A stretch of 64,000 nucleotides of DNA from Cryptomeria japonica (GCF_030272615.1 NC_081409.1:618931255-618995254), one strand, 5' to 3'; positions 1 to 10,688 are shown, counted from the first letter of the stretch. Notes: generated from the sequence alone by a model not told the origin. A program made the numbers and translations.

Positions 1-2
1 TG

Positions 3-452
3 GGGGATTTCAATACACCCTTAAAAGAGGAGGAAAAATTTGGAGGCAGCCCGCCTCAGCTGGAAAGTAGGATGGCCCTCATGGATTTTATTTATTCTCT
101 AGCTCTTAATGATTTGGAGATACAAGGTTGTAATTTCACATGGACAAATAGAAGAAATGGTAATGACCTTATTCAAGTGCACCTTGACCGAACTCTTATT
201 TTTGATGATTGGTACAGTCAGTATTTCTGTTCTTTATCTACACATATTCGGGTTGGTTCCGATCACTTTCCAATCACTTTTAATGCTGATTTGATCAACA
301 AAAGAAAAAACTATCCCTTTAGATTTGAAAAAATGTGGACTCTTCACCTTGATATTAAAAAATATATTCAAAAATGGTGGAGTATCCAAGTTGAGGGAAT
401 GACAATGTTCAAAGTGGTTAAGAAGCTCAAAAGTGTGAAGGACAACATCTGA
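3..452 (+). pseudogene. LINE ORF2: endonuclease domain, C-terminal part
   Basis: The frame is open from the window edge and begins with GDFN, the conserved Asp/Asn box of apurinic-like endonucleases that nick target DNA for LINE insertion. It continues through a CNFTWTN-type segment and ends with the catalytic SDHFP box (Ser-Asp-His) near 258-272. A TGA at 450 interrupts it, after which the same frame continues into the RT linker. The upstream catalytic residues are outside the window. A CGA or TGG codon with one transition would explain the TGA. Confidence 0.88.
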
Positions 453-2138
453 ATTTGGAATAAGAACAACTTTGGGAATATATTTGAGGCTAAGAGTAAA
501 ATTCAGGAAAACCTTAAAGAAATACAGGACCAGATCCAGAAGGATGGTTTCAGTACTATTTCTATTGTTGAGGAGAATGAGATTCTTAAGAAATACCATG
601 ATATTATTACTAAAGAGGAAATGTTCTGGAAGCAGAGATCGAGATGCATGTGGCTCAAGGAAGGAGACAAGAATACAAGATTTTTCCATATCTCAACCAT
701 CAAACATAAAGCTGCCAACAGGATGAACAAGTTAGTTGTGGACAGTGGGGAGTTGGTCAAGGAAGATGAAATAAGGAATGAAGCTAAGAGGTATTTCTCA
801 GACCTCCTTTCAAGGGATCAAAGTCTGGATGCTGAAGCTCAGTCCTCTTTTCTTCAGAACATTCCTCGTCTCATTGATGCCCAAAATAATGTATTTCTCT
901 CTTCCATTCCTTCCACCTTAGAAATTAAAAATGTTGTTTTCTCTATTGATGGAAACAAAGCTCCTGGTCCTGATGGCTTCCCAATGCTCTTTTTTCAAGA
1001 GTTTTGGGACATTATCAGGACTGATGTTGCTAATGGGGTTAAGGAATTCTTTGGGGCTAGAAAACTCTTGAAGGAAATAAATGGTACTTTTATTGCTCTT
1101 ATCCCCAAGATTCAAGGTGTTGATTCTCTGGACAAGTTCAGACCTATTAGCCTCTGTAATTCCTTTTACAAGATCATATCTAAGGTCCTGACCTCTAGAC
1201 TCTTGTCTATTCTCCCGGCTTTAATTAAACACCAGCAGAATGGGTTTGTTCCTGGAAGAAAAATTCTTGATTCCATTATTATTGTTCATGAGAATATTCA
1301 CTCTCTTGTTAAAGCAAAGAAGTAGGGTCTCATCCTAAAGCTCAATCTCTCCAAAGCCTATGATAGGGTAGACTGGTCTCTTCTTCAGAAAGTCCTCACT
1401 TCCTTTGGGTTTGCCCCAAGAGTTGTGGATCTTTTCTCCCAACTTACCACTACTGCGTCCTTTGCTATTCTTGTCAGTGGTTCTCCTTCAACCTTTTTCC
1501 AAGCTTCGAGGGGTCTTAGGTAAGGAGATCCTATCTCCCCCATCCTTTTCATTATTATGGCAGAATGCTTTGGATTGACCATGGAAAATTTCATGTAGAT
1601 AGGATCCTTTAAGGGTCTCCAACCTTCTTCTGCTAACCTTATTTGTTCACACTAGCAGTTTGTTGATGATACAATAATTATGGGGGAATCAAGCATCTCA
1701 GAAGCTAAAGTTCTGAAGAATACCTTGTGTAAATATGCTTCTGCAATGGGGTAGCTTATTAAATGGGCCAAAAGTGATGTCTTTTTCATTAACACCTCGA
1801 AGAGAAGACAACAAAGGATCAGCAGAATTCTAGAGTGTAAGATTGTTGACCTTCCTACTACCTACCTTGGTCTCCCCATGGGGATTGCCCCTCCTGACTC
1901 CTATTGGAGTTCGCTGGTTGATAAATTTCACAAAAAACTTGCAAGTTGGAAAGGGGCTCTCTTAAGTCAAGCTGGTAAGCTCCTTCTTAAGGCTACTCTT
2001 CAAAGTATCCCCATTTATGCTCTTAGCTTATTCAAAATTCCAATCAAGTATGCTGAAGCTATTGAGAAAATTCAAAGAAGATTCCTATGCTCTGGGGTTG
2101 AGGAAAAGCAAAGAATGTCCTTGGTGGCATGGGATTAG
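453..2138 (+). pseudogene. LINE ORF2: reverse transcriptase domain
   Basis: This is the RNA-dependent DNA polymerase that copies LINE RNA at the nicked target. Recognisable blocks in order are WLKEGDKNTRFFH (about 651-690), the APGPDGFP box (about 960-984), FRPISLCN (about 1137-1160), NGFVPGR (about 1240-1260), LNLSKAYDRVDW (about 1343-1378) and the active-site FVDD at 1659-1670. The thumb-side segment YLGLPMG (about 1864) follows. In-frame stops lie at 1323 (TAG), 1521 (TAA, inside the R-GDPISP box), 1596, 1653, 1752 and 2136 (all TAG). There is no frameshift, so the copy is dead but its ancestral frame is easy to follow. Confidence 0.93.
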
Positions 2139-2912
2139 GTTTGCAAGCCAAAAAGAAAAGGTGGTCTGGGGCTTAGGAGGATTCGCACTTTAAATGAAGC
2201 TCTCTTGTCAAAACAAGTTTGGAGATGGTTTAACTCTGATTCTGAATGGTACAAAATTTGGAGAAGTAAGTATTCTCTTCTGTCCTCTTCTCTATCTTCT
2301 TTTCTTAATTTGGATCTCAGTATAAATGGATCTCATATCTGGAACCATGTTTCTAAATGTAAAGATGTGATTGCTAAAGGTGTGACATGGAAACTTGGAA
2401 ATGGTAGAAAAGTTAGATTTTGGGAGGATCCCTAGCTTTTTGACAAACCCCTAATGGATTTCTATGAGTGGGCTTCCCATGCCCCCTCTTGTATTGGCTC
2501 TTTTGGTACCTTAGTGGCAGATTACTGGGATGGGAACAACTAGCAGAACATTTATAGTATTCATCCCAGTCTCTCCAAGCTCAAAACCCAATTGTCTGCT
2601 ATTTGGCTGAATAATGAAGAGGATTCCCTAATCTGGAGATATAACCCCAAAGGTACCTTTACTATATCTTCGATGTATTGTATCCTCTCCCCCTCCCCTC
2701 CTATGAATCCTTTCTGGTCTAAAGCTTGGTTAAAAGGGCTCACTCCTAAAATCAATATGTTCTTCTGGACTATTCTCCAGAATAAGATCCTTACTATTGA
2801 CAACCTTAAATGCAGATATTTTGCCCTTCCAAATAGGTGTGTGCTATGCTTTCAAGAGGAAGAGTCAGTGGAACATCTTGCCCTCCACTATTCTTTCTCA
2901 ACCTCTGTTTAG
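2139..2912 (+). pseudogene. LINE ORF2: zf-RVT (zinc-binding) region
   Basis: This continues the RT frame. It has the tryptophan-rich linker typical of plant LINEs (KQVWRWF, KVRFWEDP) and then the zf-RVT block at about 2700-2890: a PFWSKAWLKG segment, KINMFFW, a CVLC pair and a downstream EHLALH. The final expected metal ligand is altered, with serine or tyrosine after EHLALH where cysteine is usual. Stops are TAG at 2433, 2541 and 2910. The first two follow DP and NN, where tryptophan is usual in this family, so TGG-to-TAG is the likely change. Confidence 0.85.
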
Positions 2913-3779
2913 GAAAGCTTCCTCAAGAGCTTTAGTCTAGCTTGGGTGTTTCCCAGTAACATCAGAGATTTGTTCTCTTCCTGGCAAATTCATTGGACCA
3001 ACTCTTTTCTAAGGTGTATGTGGAAACTCTCTCTTCCTCACATTTTGTGGGGTCTTTGGAAGGAAAGAAACAACTGAATTTTCAGAGATGTGTCCTTAAA
3101 TCAAGACATTGTTTTTCAGAAAATTCAAAGGGCTATTCAGGAAAATATGGGAACTATGGAGGTCTCTTGTTACTCAAACAACTCTTTGAAGTTAAATATC
3201 TTAAGAGCCTGGAATATGAAGATCACTGATGGTCATAATATTAGCTACAATAAAAGGCTTGAAGTTAAATGGCAAACCCCTCCCCATGGTTGGCTTAAAA
3301 TCAATTTTGATGGAGCAGCCAAAGGAAATCCAGGTCCTTCAAGCTGTGGAGCTATTCTCAGAGATGACAAAGGCATTTGCAAAGGTATGATTGCTATCCC
3401 TATTGGCATTCAAACCAATCATAAGGCAGAAGCTATGGTAGCCCTTCAAGGCATTATTCTAGCCAAAAAATGGAACTGTACCCATCTCTGGATCGAAGGG
3501 GATTCCAATAATATTATTAAGTGTCTCAATGGGACCTCTAAGCCCTCTTGGTTGATTCACAATATAATTTTTTCTGCCATTGACATTATCAGAACCTTCA
3601 AAAAATGCCACATATCCCATATATATCAGGAGGCCAACTGTTCTGCTGATTGGACTGCAAACATGGCAGTGAAGAATGAGACAATTACCATGTGGATAGG
3701 TGAGAGTGGTCTTCCCAGAGATGTAAGACAAATCATAATAAATGAAAGATATCAAAGTACCCCAAAGAATCTTGATTGA
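2913..3779 (+). pseudogene. LINE ORF2: RNase H domain
   Basis: This RNase H would remove the RNA strand of the cDNA hybrid. After the WGLWKERNN linker and a TGA at 3075, the frame is open to 3779. A WKTPP-like lead-in precedes INFDGAAKGNPG (first catalytic Asp, about 3301-3336). The second catalytic position is the Glu in HKAEAM (about 3421-3438), the third is the Asp in IEGDSNN (about 3493-3513), and the last Asp lies in NCSADWTAN (about 3640-3665). All four acidic positions of plant LINE RNase H appear to be kept. The ORF ends in TGA at 3777-3779. Confidence 0.92.
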
Positions 3780-3990
3780 CAGGGCAATTATGATATGTAT
3801 TGAAGTAAGCACTTCGAGTTACTTTGATAATGAGGGAATTACTCATTATAACATCAAAGCTAGCAAAACATGCATTATAACCAATCAAATCACTAATGCT
3901 ATGCATGCTTTCTGGGTTTTTGTTTTAACTTCAAAAAGCTTTCTGTTTCACCAGCTCTGTAACCTAAACTTGACTGTGAGAAATGACACC

Positions 3991-5648
3991 ATGGCTGGAA
4001 ATAGGAGAAGATATGAGACACGAAGTTGCAAGGAGTGGAAACAGAAAGAAGAGGTGTGGGAAATTTTGCAGAAGGGTGGTCTTTCGAGCTTCATTGAGAG
4101 ACTCCATGGCCATGATGGAAAGATAACCAGCTTCTTCTGCAAAAATTGGAAGGACATGCTTAAAATGGGTGACCAACTGGTGGAAATTGACGAAGAGTTA
4201 ATAGCTAAAGCTACGGGACTCAAAAGGGAGGGCTGCAACTTCTACAGAGATAGGAAGGTCAGCAGGGAAGCCATTGAAAGGTACCCGGTTACAAAGAAAG
4301 AGAAGAAAAGACTGGTAAAGTTGAGTAAAACCTATTACCCGCCTAGGGCTTTTGCAAAACCCTAGCAGAAAATTCTCTTTGTTTTAATGAGGTATATAAC
4401 TCTAGATGGCAGGTTGACAAAAGTATATGGATATCACTTTGTCCTCTTAAATCATTTTAGGCATAATGATAAGGTGAATTTCCCTTACTTCTTTCTTTTT
4501 TCTATGAATGCATCCCTAAAAGCATATAAAGAAAATCCTCGGGGTGACACTGCAATGCACCAGGGACTTATGGTCCTCATTTATGATCATTTAAAGGCTA
4601 GTAAAATCAACCGAATGCAGCTCTTTGTGGATTCAGAAGAAGAAATGTTTGATTTTGATTTCTCAGAGGAGGAGGATTCAGATAATGATTCCTCGACTAA
4701 TAATGAGGAAAGCTCTAACGAATCAGAGTATGAGAGGAGTAAGAAGAGGAAATCAAGACCCTCTTCTTCTAAGAGCAAAAAACCCCAAAGAAAACCCTTG
4801 ATTAGTATTTCTTTGGAAGAAGAGGACTCTGATTTCCCTGAGGAGAAGAAGAACCCTAAGGGAGTGCTAAAGGAAAAAAGTAAGAACCAAGCCCAACCCA
4901 GGAAGAAGTAAAAGAAAACAGAGGAGACTAGCAAAGATCCGGAGGAGATCGGCAAGGAACTGGAAGAGGACAAGCAAACAAGAACCCTGGAAGCTGAACA
5001 AAGCCTAGAGATGAACAAATAACCCCTAGTAAATTTACTCCTTCTCCTGGTCCTCACCCCGAGGCCTTGAAGGGTTTTATGAAAACCATTGAATGGCTTA
5101 TTGATGGGAATAAGAATACTGCGGATGAATACAAAAAACTCTGCAACAGAGTCATGATCCTGGAGACCATTAACATTGGAGAGGGGAACACTATGGCCAA
5201 TTATATCAAAGATCTAAAGAACAGAATTGCCAAAGCAGAAGACATCAGAGATTCCTTTAATCCCTGGTTTGAGAAAATTGAAAAGGAGATACAGGATAGA
5301 AAAACCCCAGAGGAAACTAGCGAAAAAACACTCTCGGATATAGTTGCCAAAGTGGACAAGATAGAGGAGTGCCTCAAGAACATTGTGGAGCAGAGTCTCA
5401 GCATTCTAAAAATCTTAGCCAACAACACCCATACCCTCATCAGCAAGCTTGATGATGAAAAGGAAACCTAGGAAATTGACCTGGTTGCAAAAGGAACCGA
5501 GGAAGCCCAAGGTCCCAAAACCTGCACCCATGGAAAGAGGAAGGAAAAGAAAGTGAATAAGGACCTGGAGGAGCTAAAAATAGTTGGGGTGACCTATGAT
5601 GAGCTAGTGACTAAGGCAGAGGATCTGCTGAAGAAAATTACTATGTAG
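3991..5648 (+). pseudogene. Accessory reading frame downstream of LINE RNase H; function unknown
   Basis: An ATG at 3991 lies about 210 bp after the RNase H stop. The frame runs about 550 codons to a TAG at 5646, broken by stops at 4363, 4909, 5020 and 5469 and one frameshift near 5015-5020. The N-terminal part (about 200 codons) is basic and predicted helical, with a DEELIAKATGL motif and, after the 4363 stop, a hydrophobic KVNFPYFFLF segment. A low-complexity acidic/serine then Lys-rich stretch follows (4630-5020). Finally there is a heptad-like helical region (5090-5460, e.g. KNRIAKAED, VDKIEECLKNI) consistent with a coiled coil. It is not LINE ORF1 as I know it, having neither DUF4283 nor a CCHC knuckle. 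It resembles helical domains seen in plant transposon accessory proteins, but I cannot name a family. It may belong to the LINE or to a separate element joined to it. Confidence 0.6.
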
Positions 5649-5809
5649 TGTCTCCTTGGGTTCTTTGTTGTTTTTTGTTGTTTAGCTGTTTTTTTTGTTT
5701 GCTGGTTTTTTGACTAGTCGCTTTGTATTTGGACTCTATTTTCTCAGCTTTCTATTTAACTATGTTGTAATGGTTTTAGGTCCTTAAAACCTATTTTTCA
5801 ATCAATCAG
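5649..5809 (+). other. LINE 3' untranslated tail
   Basis: This is a T-rich stretch with TTTGTTGTTTTTTG-like runs, ending in a TTTTCAATCAATCAG segment, as plant L1 3' ends often look. There is no poly-A; Copia C0 sequence starts at about 5810. Its position after the accessory frame is the main reason to treat that frame as part of the LINE transcript. Confidence 0.55.
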
Positions 5810-5811
5810 AA

Positions 5812-6024
5812 CATGTTTCTATCAAATACAATTTTCTGAAAGAGAATGTTGAAGAAAAAGATGTAACATTGGTTTATGTGAATACTAAAGAGCAAATTGT
5901 AGATATCTTTACTAAGCCTTTGCCTAAGGAAACTTTTGAATATCTCAGAGAGCATCTTGGGGTAATACCCTCACTAGTAGAGACTTACACAGTTGAATAT
6001 TGGCATCAAACCAGCAGAACCTAA
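5812..6024 (+). pseudogene. Copia C0 RNase H C-terminal fragment
   Basis: About 70 codons match the end of the C1 and C2 polyproteins, including LVYVNTKEQ, DIFTKPLPKETFEYLR and LGVIP. This is the usual C-terminus of Copia RNase H. The C1 copy stops right after its VEN residues, whereas C0 reads through about 12 more codons to a TAA at 6022. The frame is clean in this short piece, but the fragment cannot be functional. Confidence 0.9.
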
Positions 6025-6346
6025 TAGAGAAATTCTTTTCCTCGCTTTGATGGAGGATAGCTACTTCACAGGGGGGTAGTTGGCTATATTAATTGGTTGT
6101 ATGTTCTGGTATTTTTATTGCTTTGGAATTTTATCTAAAAGGGGGAGAGATATCTATGGAAAAACTTTGTATTTAGAAAACATTATCCTAGGGGGAGAGA
6201 TTATTCATTGGGGAAGAGATATTTACTCTCTATAATTTTGGTTTTGATTTCTAGTATTGATCTCTTCTGGAGATTGTTGATTTTTGGTTTTTGGCATTCT
6301 GTTTTGGCACTTAAATGTTTTTCCATCTAGTGTTGCCATCAATGCC

Positions 6347-6358
6347 AAAGGGGGAGAT
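6347..6358 (+). other. Polypurine tract of C0
   Basis: AAAGGGGGAGAT lies directly upstream of the TGTTGG that starts the C0 3' LTR. It would prime plus-strand DNA synthesis. Similar tracts lie at about 6140-6150 and 6190-6200. Confidence 0.85.
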
Positions 6359-6885
6359 TGTTGGTATTATAGATGTGCTGCATTAGTTTTGTCATTGATG
6401 TCAACACTTATCCTTCTAGAGATCTATAGTTTGTTGGTATTTTTGTATGGTTTTGTCATTGATGTCAACACCTACTTTGAAGATCTAGCAACATTCACTG
6501 GCAAGCAAGTAAACTATGAAACAGCTACTGGTATATGGTTCATCGGTAGGATATATTGTTCACCAGTACCTGGAATGATATGGAAGACACTTGGTAATGT
6601 CAAAGACATTGTGTGGACACTTTGTTTTGAAGAATTAATCATTGGTATATTCATATTTGCATATTTGCTTTTACCGGCAAATAGGTCCAGGTTATCTAGG
6701 GTTACATCGGTAGGCTTATCTTTTCTAGATCAACATGGCACACTATGGAGATGATTTATTATTGTTGTAAATGCATTAAGCTAACATGTTCAATCGGTTA
6801 TTAGATCAGATATTATATTGTATGGAAAATGTTTTATTGTAATATCTTGTAGAGCCGACCTACTAAAATTGGTCTTAGGGTATGG

Positions 6886-6892
6886 TATAAAT
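6886..6892 (+). promoter_or_regulatory. TATA box of C1 5' LTR
   Basis: TATAAAT lies mid-LTR and is conserved in the C1 3' LTR (20290-20296) and, on the minus strand, in both C2 LTRs (24215-24221 and 29803-29809). Position and conservation suggest the LTR promoter. Confidence 0.6.
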
Positions 6893-7236
6893 GTAAGATC
6901 TTATTTGTAAGATCAGGTGTGGAAGGTGAAAAAGAATTAAGTGAAGATATATGCAAGATCAAGAAGGGATATACACAAAGACATCATTTGAAGGTGGAGT
7001 TAGGTTTTTGTAGAAGCATATCAGCATTACACTGGTACTGAATCTAGCATATGAAGATGCTATTTTGTGCAGTAGATTCTTATTGGATTTAACCATCCAA
7101 CTGTAGTCAGTGTGACTCCGATTTTGTGATTGAGCAGTGAGCTCTAGGCTGTTGGCCTTTTTGCATGTGCAGACCCCATTTATGTACACTTACTATCTGC
7201 AGTAGTATCATCTGATTGTGGGTAAGGTTTCCCACC

Positions 7237-7264
7237 ATGGTTTTTCCCCTTACAGGGTTTCCAC
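7237..7264 (+). promoter_or_regulatory. Conserved LTR block with inverted-repeat core
   Basis: GGTTTTTCCCC, a short loop, then GGGTTTCCAC could form a small hairpin in the LTR RNA. The same block occurs in the LTRs of C0, C1, C2, C3, A, its solo LTR and B in this window. Confidence 0.6.
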
Positions 7265-7478
7265 GTACAAATATTGGTGTTATGTGTTGTGGATGACTTT
7301 ATGTTTATGTTTCATGCATTAATCCTTACCGGTATAGCAATTTATTGTTAACGCTATCTACTGGCATACTTAATTGGTTTACCCATATTATGCATTAAGT
7401 TGGTTAATTAGTTTTTGGTTTGAATTTATTAGACAATTGATTCACCCCCCCTCTCAGTTGTCTCCAGGACTTAACAAT

Positions 7479-7490
7479 TGGTATCAAAGC
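7479..7490 (+). other. C1 primer-binding site
   Basis: TGGTATCAAAGC lies two bases after the 5' LTR. It matches the 3' end complement of plant initiator tRNA-Met (usually TGGTATCAGAGC) with one G-to-A change. Confidence 0.88.
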
Positions 7491-7532
7491 TTAGTCCTCT
7501 TTTGCAAAAGTTTAACAACTTGAGGAGATCCA

Positions 7533-8642
7533 ATGTCTACTAATTATTTTAGGAAGGATAGTCCTAAACTTGATGGAACCATCTATGGGATATGGAAGAT
7601 CAGAATGGAGACACATCTGAATTGCATTGGTAAAGACATCTGAGAAGTTACTAAGAATGGTTATACTACTGCTATAGCTAGTCAGACTGCTCCAACTACC
7701 TTAGCTAAAGATGAAGAGAATGATTGTAAAGCAAGAGAAACACTTTTGAGTGCATTATCAAATCAACAAATCATGGGATTATAAGATAGGTCTACTGCTA
7801 AAGCTATTTGGGATCACTTGGAAACACTGAATGAAGGAGATTCCACAGTCAAAATTGCAAAACTTGAAAGCTTCCGAGTCAGGTATGAACATCTTAAAAT
7901 GGAAGAAGATGAAATGATTTCTGCTTTTATGGAAAGAGTAAATGAAATTGTTTTGGGTATTAAATGTTGCGGAGGAACTTTGAGTGAGGATGAAATTGTT
8001 TCAAATATCTTAAGAGGTTTGCCACCGGCATATAAAATGAAGGTTACTACTATAAATGAGTTGAGAACAATGCCTAATACATCAGTAACTAGGGATACAT
8101 TGATTGGAAAACTTTCAGCCTTTGAAATTGAGGAATTTGGTCTTGTTGCTACTATAAAAACTGATTTGGCCTTTAAAGCATCAACATCATCTACTCCATC
8201 ATTTGACAAATCAGACTGGAGAGCCTTTTATGCAAGAGAACTTGAAGAATCCAGAAAAGAGAATGAAGAGCTTGAAGAACTTGAAGCACTATTTGCAAGG
8301 AAAATGCCAAAAGGTCCAATTGGAAGTAAGTATGAAGGTAAAGCACCCTTTAAATGTTTTAACTGCAATAAGATTGGTCATATGGCTTCAAGATACCCTG
8401 ATAGACATGCTAGAATAAGAGAAGAAGTTAGAAGAACATACAAGCCTAATCCTGCATATCAGAGATATAGATTTAAAAAGAACAAAGATAAATCTTGTTA
8501 CATTGCTGATGAAGGTGTGACTGATGATTATGATGAGGATCCAGCAGACAACGGATGGGTTTTTGTTGGTATAATAGAAGATCAACCGGCACCTACTGCT
8601 CAATTGGTAGAACAAGCCCTAGTAGCTAAAGTTGAAGCAAAG
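7533..8642 (+). pseudogene. C1 gag (capsid/nucleocapsid)
   Basis: The ATG at 7533 follows the primer site. The frame begins MSTNYFRKDSPKLDGT and runs through the Copia gag region (WKIRMETHL, AKAIWDHLETL, ESFRVRYEHLKMEEDE, ILRGLPPAY). The nucleocapsid CCHC knuckle is at about 8357-8398, with the last cysteine changed to tyrosine (SRYPD, against SRCLD in C2). In-frame stops are a TGA after KDI (about 7639) and a TAA after GL (about 7782). The frame downstream of 7818 is open. Confidence 0.92.
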
Positions 8643-9155
8643 GATGAATGGATCATTGACTCAGGATGCTCACATCATATGACTAGAGACAAAGGTAAAT
8701 TCTTGAACGTTCAAGCATACAATGGAGGTTTAGTAAGATTTGGAGATGACAAAGCCTGTTCAATCAAAGGTAAGGGTTCAATATCTCTTGATGGTAAGCA
8801 TAACACTGACAATGTCTACTATGTTGAAGGATTAAAGCATAATCTTTTAAGTGTTGGTCAATTAGTTGAGAAGGGATTTTAGTTACAATTTAAAAATGGA
8901 AAATGTAAAATCATGAATAGAACTGGTTTGGAAATTGCAACCTGTAATTAGACTAGAGGCAATATGTTTCATTTGAATAATAGTGAAAAGACATGCTTAA
9001 TTGCACATATAGATGAAAGCTGGTTATGGAATAACAGATTATGTCATGTAAACTTTGATTCCATGGTAAAAATCAGTACTTCTAAGGCAGTTAGAGATCT
9101 ACCTAAAATTGTGAAACCTCAGAATACAATTTGTAAGGAATGTCAATTTCGAAAA
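8643..9155 (+). pseudogene. C1 protease and pre-integrase zinc region
   Basis: This continues the gag frame. The aspartic protease active site reads DSGCSHHM at about 8659-8682, and the N-terminal integrase (GAG-pre-integrase) zinc motif follows with WLWNNRLCHVNF and CKECQF. TAG stops at about 8880 and 8949 fall where the sister C2 has glutamine, so CAG-to-TAG is directly supported by comparison. G1 is inserted at 9156; the coding frame resumes at 16965 in phase because the insert plus TSD is a multiple of three. Confidence 0.92.
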
Positions 9156-9657
9156 TGTAATGTCCCAAAAATCTGCAATCTATAAAAACATAAAAAAATG
9201 CAATTCAACATTTGTTTGTGATATGAATGATTGATCTAGAGTATAGTTTAGCCAATTCTTTAGGGTTATTTGGTGATCAACCAGTCAATTTCATATTTAG
9301 TTCCTAATGAGATCAAGAGGGCTAGATGCAATAGGATGCCCGTAGTGCTTGTCAGGCCCAAGAGCGGTACAATCCCCCTTGGCCCAACTAACGGCAGACC
9401 TCAAGTCATCTGCAATGGGTGGCCTACCTGACAGAGGCCTAGTTCCTCCTATCCCTGTTGCTCTATTCCTCATCTATCTCACTAGGTTTGGATATGCAAT
9501 TGCCTTATTCATCATCTTGGTAATGTCTCTACTAGTCCTTAATTTGAACAATGCCATTTATTCTGAATTTCTTGTAGTTGTAATTCATTGATTAGCTAAT
9601 TGCGTATGTGGAGGTTCATTCATACACTTTGTATACCCTTATGTTTATATATATATG

Positions 9658-9708
<51 letters not shown>

Positions 9709-10677
9709 GTATGTATATATATATATACATATATATTGGTATTAACGTAATCATATTAATTTCCATTGTATTGATCTCAATTTATATACAATTGTATTTT
9801 AACCACATCTATATATGCAAACGTATTAAATTAACATCTATATGTTCATGTACCCATGCATTGATTTAATGTCTAACTATATGTATCTCTACGCATAAGT
9901 TTCCCTTGATTTACGTAAACCCTACTATAGAATAAACAATAGTGGGTAAGTGTTCTTACTTGCATCCTTTGCTGCTTTTTCCTTGATGCTCCCTTCGTAC
10001 CCTCCGTGTGTCTCTTCCCTCCTCACGGCTTGCACTTTAATACCGGCAAGGGGAGTGTTGGAGCGGATACATCTAGGGGATGTGGCCACTGCGGGAGAAG
10101 GTGAGCGGTGGTGACTGTTGGAGTCACCGCTCCTTGTTCCAGCCACACTACCTCTTGGCACCTTAGTTAATAGTCACCACATTTCATAGAATGTGTCTAG
10201 TGAAAGTAATATGCCCTTTAAGGTATGTGTTAATCATAATATTTGTTAGTATAAATACTTTATATTGTATGTGATAGATTTCATATTAGTTCTAATAATA
10301 TCGTATGGTGATAGGGTATTATTCCATAGTAATAATTATAAAGTATTTTTTTGATGATTTATATATCAATATTATATTTTATGTTTATTGAATAATACAT
10401 TATATGATAAATATAATATTATATTATGTATCAATATAATAATTTATATTGTATATCAATATTATATTTTATGTTTATTGAATAATGCATTATATCATAA
10501 ATATAATATTATATTATATTATGTATCAATATATTATGATAAATCTCATTTAACAGTTAACATTAATAATTAAAATATGATAATTATATTAAAATAAAAC
10601 AAGGAGTCATCTCCAATTAGGTTACAATAATAATGGAGAGTGGAAATGTTTTATTACAAAAACGTGGGATTATGACA
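9156..10677 (-). repeat. G1 3' LTR (1522 bp)
   Basis: On the plus strand it starts TGTAATGTCCC and ends ATTATGACA, and matches 15355-16959. It contains an imperfect TA repeat (9646-9735) much shorter than that in the other LTR. Small open frames at 9349, 9600 and 10388 are shadows in LTR or AT-repeat sequence. Confidence 0.94.
9646..9735. repeat. Imperfect TA microsatellite in G1 3' LTR
   Basis: Runs of TA are interrupted by GTA and ACA steps. The matching place in the other LTR is a long uninterrupted TA run. Confidence 0.95.
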
Positions 10678-10678
10678 G

Positions 10679-10688
10679 TCCTCCCCAC
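10679..10688 (-). other. G1 polypurine tract
   Basis: On the minus strand AGTGGGGAGG sits between the chromodomain stop codon and the 3' LTR start. Confidence 0.7.

Larger units (their letters stand above)
1..5809 (+). mobile_element. L1-type LINE (non-LTR retrotransposon), 5'-cut by window
   Basis: The order is endonuclease C-terminus, reverse transcriptase, zf-RVT, RNase H, an extra open reading frame (3991-5648) and a T-rich 3' UTR. The main ORF2 lies in one reading frame from position 3 to 3779 with no frameshift, broken only by 11 stop codons. The archaeal-type RNase H after RT is typical of one group of plant L1 elements. The 5' part (ORF1 and start of endonuclease) is outside the window. 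The 3' end meets Copia sequence at about 5810 with no poly-A tail. The frame downstream of RNase H is not a standard LINE part. Confidence 0.93.
5810..6431 (+). mobile_element. Copia C0: 3' end of internal region plus first 73 bp of its 3' LTR
   Basis: The piece starts abruptly in the RNase H C-terminus and continues through a 3' UTR with repeated polypurine tracts to the tract at 6347-6358. The 3' LTR begins at 6359 with TGTTGG. The LTR is cut at 6431 by insertion of C1 and resumes at 20890. It is a diverged relative of C1 and C2. The rest of C0 (gag, integrase, RT) is missing at the junction with the LINE. Confidence 0.88.
6432..7476 (+). repeat. C1 5' LTR (1045 bp)
   Basis: It starts TGTTGG and ends TTAACA, matching 19836-20884 over its length. 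It includes a TATA-like site, the conserved TTTTTCCCC...GGGTTTCC block at 7237-7264 and a C-rich stretch just before the end. The open frame at 6284-6754 across this LTR is chance. Confidence 0.94.

Noticed and set aside
6284-6754. 156-codon plus-strand frame with hydrophobic stretches (and its relative at 19760-20158)
   Set aside because: It crosses the C0 UTR and the C0/C1 LTR borders, so it cannot be an ancestral gene.
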